In this document: positions 12,798 through 14,987 of the stretch, piece by piece
How positions within the stretch are numbered: position 1 is the first letter of the stretch
Layout of the letters: each line of letters opens with the position of its first letter
NCBI GenBank assembly: GCA_905235345.1
Contig: CAJOLO010000017.1
Coordinates: forward strand, 1-14,987
Direction of reading: 5' to 3'
DNA length: 14,987 bases
From: an uncultured Lachnospiraceae bacterium
GTDB taxonomy: Bacteria; Bacillota; Clostridia; Lachnospirales; Lachnospiraceae
Notes under the pieces: generated by a model
What the model saw: the letters and a program-made list of their open reading frames with translations, nothing else
Told to the model about the DNA's origin: nothing
Database searches by the model: none
Position numbers and translations under genes: made by a program

Positions 12798-14127
12798 AAA
12801 ATTTCAAGGCAGTACAGAAACTGAGGCTATTATGCTTGCGAAGGATAACCTTGGAAAAGATGCAATTGTAATGAATATTAAGACGATTAAACCAAAAGGA
12901 TTACTCAAGATGTTCAGAAAAACCATGGTTGAGGTTACAGCGGCAGTGGATGGAACTGCTGACAGAACCGAAGAAAAGGTAAGCACCTCGTCGATTAATA
13001 TCAACGCATCTATTGATGAGAAGCTTCATCCGAAAAGCACATCGGGACAATCAACCGGAGACGATGATAAGGACAAAGAACTTGAGGATAAGCTTAATAG
13101 TCTTGCCATGTTATTGGAAGAACAGATTGAGAATTCAAAAAAAGAAAAGAAATCTGAAAATGCTTATAAAAATAAAAAATCCGATAATATAAAAGAAAAA
13201 AATGATAACGATAAAACTTCTTCGGTAGAAAAAAATCATAAGATCAAATCAGATAATAAAGATGAGGATAATGAAGAGACACAGGATGGTGAAATACAGG
13301 GAAAGGAAAGCTTTAAGGATAAATCAATTAATCTTATAATTGAGCAGCTGACGAACAATGAAGTATCATATAAGTATGCAAACCAGATAATTGATGAAAT
13401 TATGCATGCAGGTAATATACGAACCTTGGATGATATGCTTGCGTGTGTTTATCAAAAGATCATCCTTAAGCTTGGTCAGACCAATACGATAAGCTTTGAA
13501 AAGAATGATAATAAACCCAAGATAATATTTTTTATGGGGCCTACAGGAGTGGGTAAGACGACTACAATTGCAAAGCTTTCGTCAAAATTAATTTTGGAAG
13601 AAAAGAAGAAAATTGCGATATTTACTTCAGATACATATAGAATTGCTGCCGTAGAACAGATTAAGACCTATGCGAACATATTGTCTATTCCGATTGAGGT
13701 TATATATGAAGCTAAGGATGTTGATAATGTAATTTCAAAGTATAAGGAATATGATTATATATTAGTTGATACAGCAGGAAGATCACACAAGAATCCAGAA
13801 CAGATTGATGATTTAAAGACGTTATATAATGTGTTTAAAGAATATTCTATACTGACTTATCTCGTGTTATCTGCCACAACTAAATATAAAGATTTACAAA
13901 AAATCACAAAGCTGTATGATGATATAACTGACTGTAGTCTTATATTTACAAAATTAGATGAAACGGATGCTATAGGAAATATATTGAATGTTAAACTGGA
14001 TACAGGAATGGCTCTTTCATATGTATCTTATGGTCAGAACGTTCCTGATGATATTGAGGTTATGAATCCACAAATCATCGCCAAGCAATTATTAGGAGGT
14101 GGCGACGGCTATGGATCAGGCAGATAA
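12787..14127 (+). CDS. flhF: Flagellar biosynthesis GTPase FlhF
   Basis: FlhF is an SRP-family GTPase that marks the site of flagellar assembly and acts with FlhG. Of 446 residues, the N-terminal B domain (1-55) starts MIIKKFQGSTETEA with LGKDAIVMNIKTIKP. The N and G domains follow from about 180. The G-domain motifs are GPTGVGKTT (251-259), the SRP-type DTYR (282-285), DTAGR (328-332), TKLDE (388-392) and the closing GQNVPDDIE (416-424). Residues about 95-180 between B and N domains form a strikingly low-complexity linker of Lys, Asp, Glu and Asn. The start is ATG 12787 inside the flhA end, preceded by GGGGTGGTG (12771-12779). The Gly-rich tail encodes the Shine-Dalgarno of flhG, and the two genes overlap by 17 bases. 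Confidence 0.96.
   Translation: MIIKKFQGSTETEAIMLAKDNLGKDAIVMNIKTIKPKGLLKMFRKTMVEVTAAVDGTADRTEEKVSTSSININASIDEKLHPKSTSGQSTGDDDKDKELEDKLNSLAMLLEEQIENSKKEKKSENAYKNKKSDNIKEKNDNDKTSSVEKNHKIKSDNKDEDNEETQDGEIQGKESFKDKSINLIIEQLTNNEVSYKYANQIIDEIMHAGNIRTLDDMLACVYQKIILKLGQTNTISFEKNDNKPKIIFFMGPTGVGKTTTIAKLSSKLILEEKKKIAIFTSDTYRIAAVEQIKTYANILSIPIEVIYEAKDVDNVISKYKEYDYILVDTAGRSHKNPEQIDDLKTLYNVFKEYSILTYLVLSATTKYKDLQKITKLYDDITDCSLIFTKLDETDAIGNILNVKLDTGMALSYVSYGQNVPDDIEVMNPQIIAKQLLGGGDGYGSGR
14094..14102 (+). promoter_or_regulatory. flhG Shine-Dalgarno inside the flhF coding sequence
   Basis: AGGAGGTGG lies eight bases before the flhG ATG at 14111 and is read in flhF as part of the codons for LLGGG. It supports the flhG start and ties flhG translation to flhF. 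Confidence 0.8.
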
Positions 14128-14987
14128 ATTAAGGCAAAAGATGGAATTGTTGAAGGAACAGACGCCAACGGCACGTGTTATTGCAATAACAAGTGGAAAA
14201 GGTGGTGTCGGAAAGACAAATCTTTCTGTTAATCTTGCACTGCAATTTCGGGAACAAGGAAAAAGTGTTGTAATACTTGACGCTGATTTTGGACTTGCGA
14301 ATGTTGAGGTTTTATTGGGCATCCGCCCTATGTACAGTCTTGCGGATCTGATATACAACAATAAGTCAATTGAAGAAATTATTACAGAAGGTCCAATGGG
14401 AATCGGTTTTATTTCCGGTGGCTCAGGTGTGCAGGATCTGGTTAATCTTGATAAGGATAAGCTTAAGAATCTTATTGCGAAGCTTGTGAAGCTTGACAGT
14501 CTTTACGATATTGTTATTATTGATACAGGCGCGGGAATTGCCGATTCGGTCATTGAATTTGTTATAAGCTCACCGGAAGTAATACTGGTTGTCACACCGG
14601 AACCCACTTCAATAACAGATTCATATTCACTGCTAAAAGCAGTCAACAGAAAGAAGGAATTTGTCAGAGAACAGAAGTCAATAAGGGTTGTTACCAATAG
14701 GGTTTCAAGTGCGGAGGAAGGCCAGGAGATTTATGATAAAATAAGCATTGTTGTATCTAAATTTCTTAATATACAACTTGATTACCTTGGTTATATTCCT
14801 GATGATAAGAGAATGGTTGAGGCGGTACTTGAACAGAAACCTATATCTATTACCGCACCGGATAGTGAACCGGCATTTCACATAAGAAATATTTGCAACA
14901 GGTTACTTAATCTGCCGGTTGATGAAGAAAAATCGTCAGGAATTGCGAAGGTTCTTCTGAATTTTATAAAAACAAAAAAGAAGAGAG
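14111..14987 (+). CDS. flhG: Flagellar number regulator FlhG, MinD-type ATPase (3' end outside window)
   Basis: FlhG (YlxH/FleN) is a MinD/ParA-type ATPase that controls flagellar number and stimulates FlhF GTPase. The first 292 residues are visible and the frame is still open at the window edge; family members are about 300 long, so only a short tail is missing. The N-terminal DQADKLR (2-8) matches the DQAxxLR activator motif that inserts into FlhF. The deviant Walker A is SGKGGVGKTN (28-37), with both the signature Lys30 and Lys35. DADFGLANVEVLLG (57-70) is switch I and IIDTGAG (136-142) is switch II. The C-terminal VLLNFIKTKKKR looks like the start of the amphipathic membrane-targeting helix of the family. 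It overlaps flhF by 17 bases. In Firmicutes the che genes and sigD usually follow, beyond this window. Confidence 0.96.
   Translation, partial: MDQADKLRQKMELLKEQTPTARVIAITSGKGGVGKTNLSVNLALQFREQGKSVVILDADFGLANVEVLLGIRPMYSLADLIYNNKSIEEIITEGPMGIGFISGGSGVQDLVNLDKDKLKNLIAKLVKLDSLYDIVIIDTGAGIADSVIEFVISSPEVILVVTPEPTSITDSYSLLKAVNRKKEFVREQKSIRVVTNRVSSAEEGQEIYDKISIVVSKFLNIQLDYLGYIPDDKRMVEAVLEQKPISITAPDSEPAFHIRNICNRLLNLPVDEEKSSGIAKVLLNFIKTKKKR

Overview
The window is an interior slice of a large flagellar/chemotaxis (fla/che) operon. All sixteen genes I can support lie on the + strand: flgE (its first few codons are outside the window), flbD/swrD, motA, motB, fliL, fliM, fliY, cheY, fliO, fliP, fliQ, fliR, flhB, flhA, flhF and flhG (3' end outside the window). 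The DNA is AT-rich. The switch protein is the FliY type (CheC-like phosphatase domains fused to FliN), and the order fliL-fliM-fliY-cheY-fliOPQR-flhB-flhA-flhF-flhG is the Firmicutes arrangement. Having motAB between flbD and fliL is a common clostridial layout. My best guess is a motile Lachnospiraceae-type Clostridia (Roseburia, Butyrivibrio or Eubacterium-like); family level is inference.

Layout. Bases 1-1357 hold the hook protein gene, followed by a strong RNA hairpin and a candidate sigma-A promoter. Bases 1514-3554 hold the torque module: FlbD/SwrD and the MotA/MotB stator. Bases 3555-3804 are a 250-base, very AT-rich gap with two good sigma-A promoter candidates and six direct copies of TTGATA. 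Bases 3805-6517 encode FliL and the switch proteins FliM and FliY. Bases 6654-7016 encode CheY, preceded by a 136-base gap that carries a degenerate second copy of the fliY 3' end. Bases 7036-12797 encode the flagellar type III export gate (FliO, P, Q, R, FlhB, FlhA). Bases 12787-14987 encode the FlhF/FlhG pair that controls flagellar placement and number.

How the genes work together. FliOPQR, FlhB and FlhA build the export channel that secretes hook and filament subunits, and FlgE is the hook. MotAB supplies ion-driven torque, probably tuned by FliL and FlbD. FliM and FliY both carry an N-terminal CheY-binding peptide, and FliY keeps two intact CheC-type phosphatase sites, so CheY-P can be bound and dephosphorylated at the motor. 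FlhF (SRP-type GTPase) and FlhG (MinD-type ATPase with the DQAxxLR activator motif) set where and how many flagella form.

No unknown multi-gene system is visible. The unusual material is regulatory and fine-scale: the fliO/fliP junction (T8 after the fliO start, a 62-base overlap containing A9, and a Shine-Dalgarno sequence far from the fliP start and partly inside a hairpin), the promoter-dense fliL leader, the fliY 3' duplication in front of cheY, and the post-flgE hairpin.
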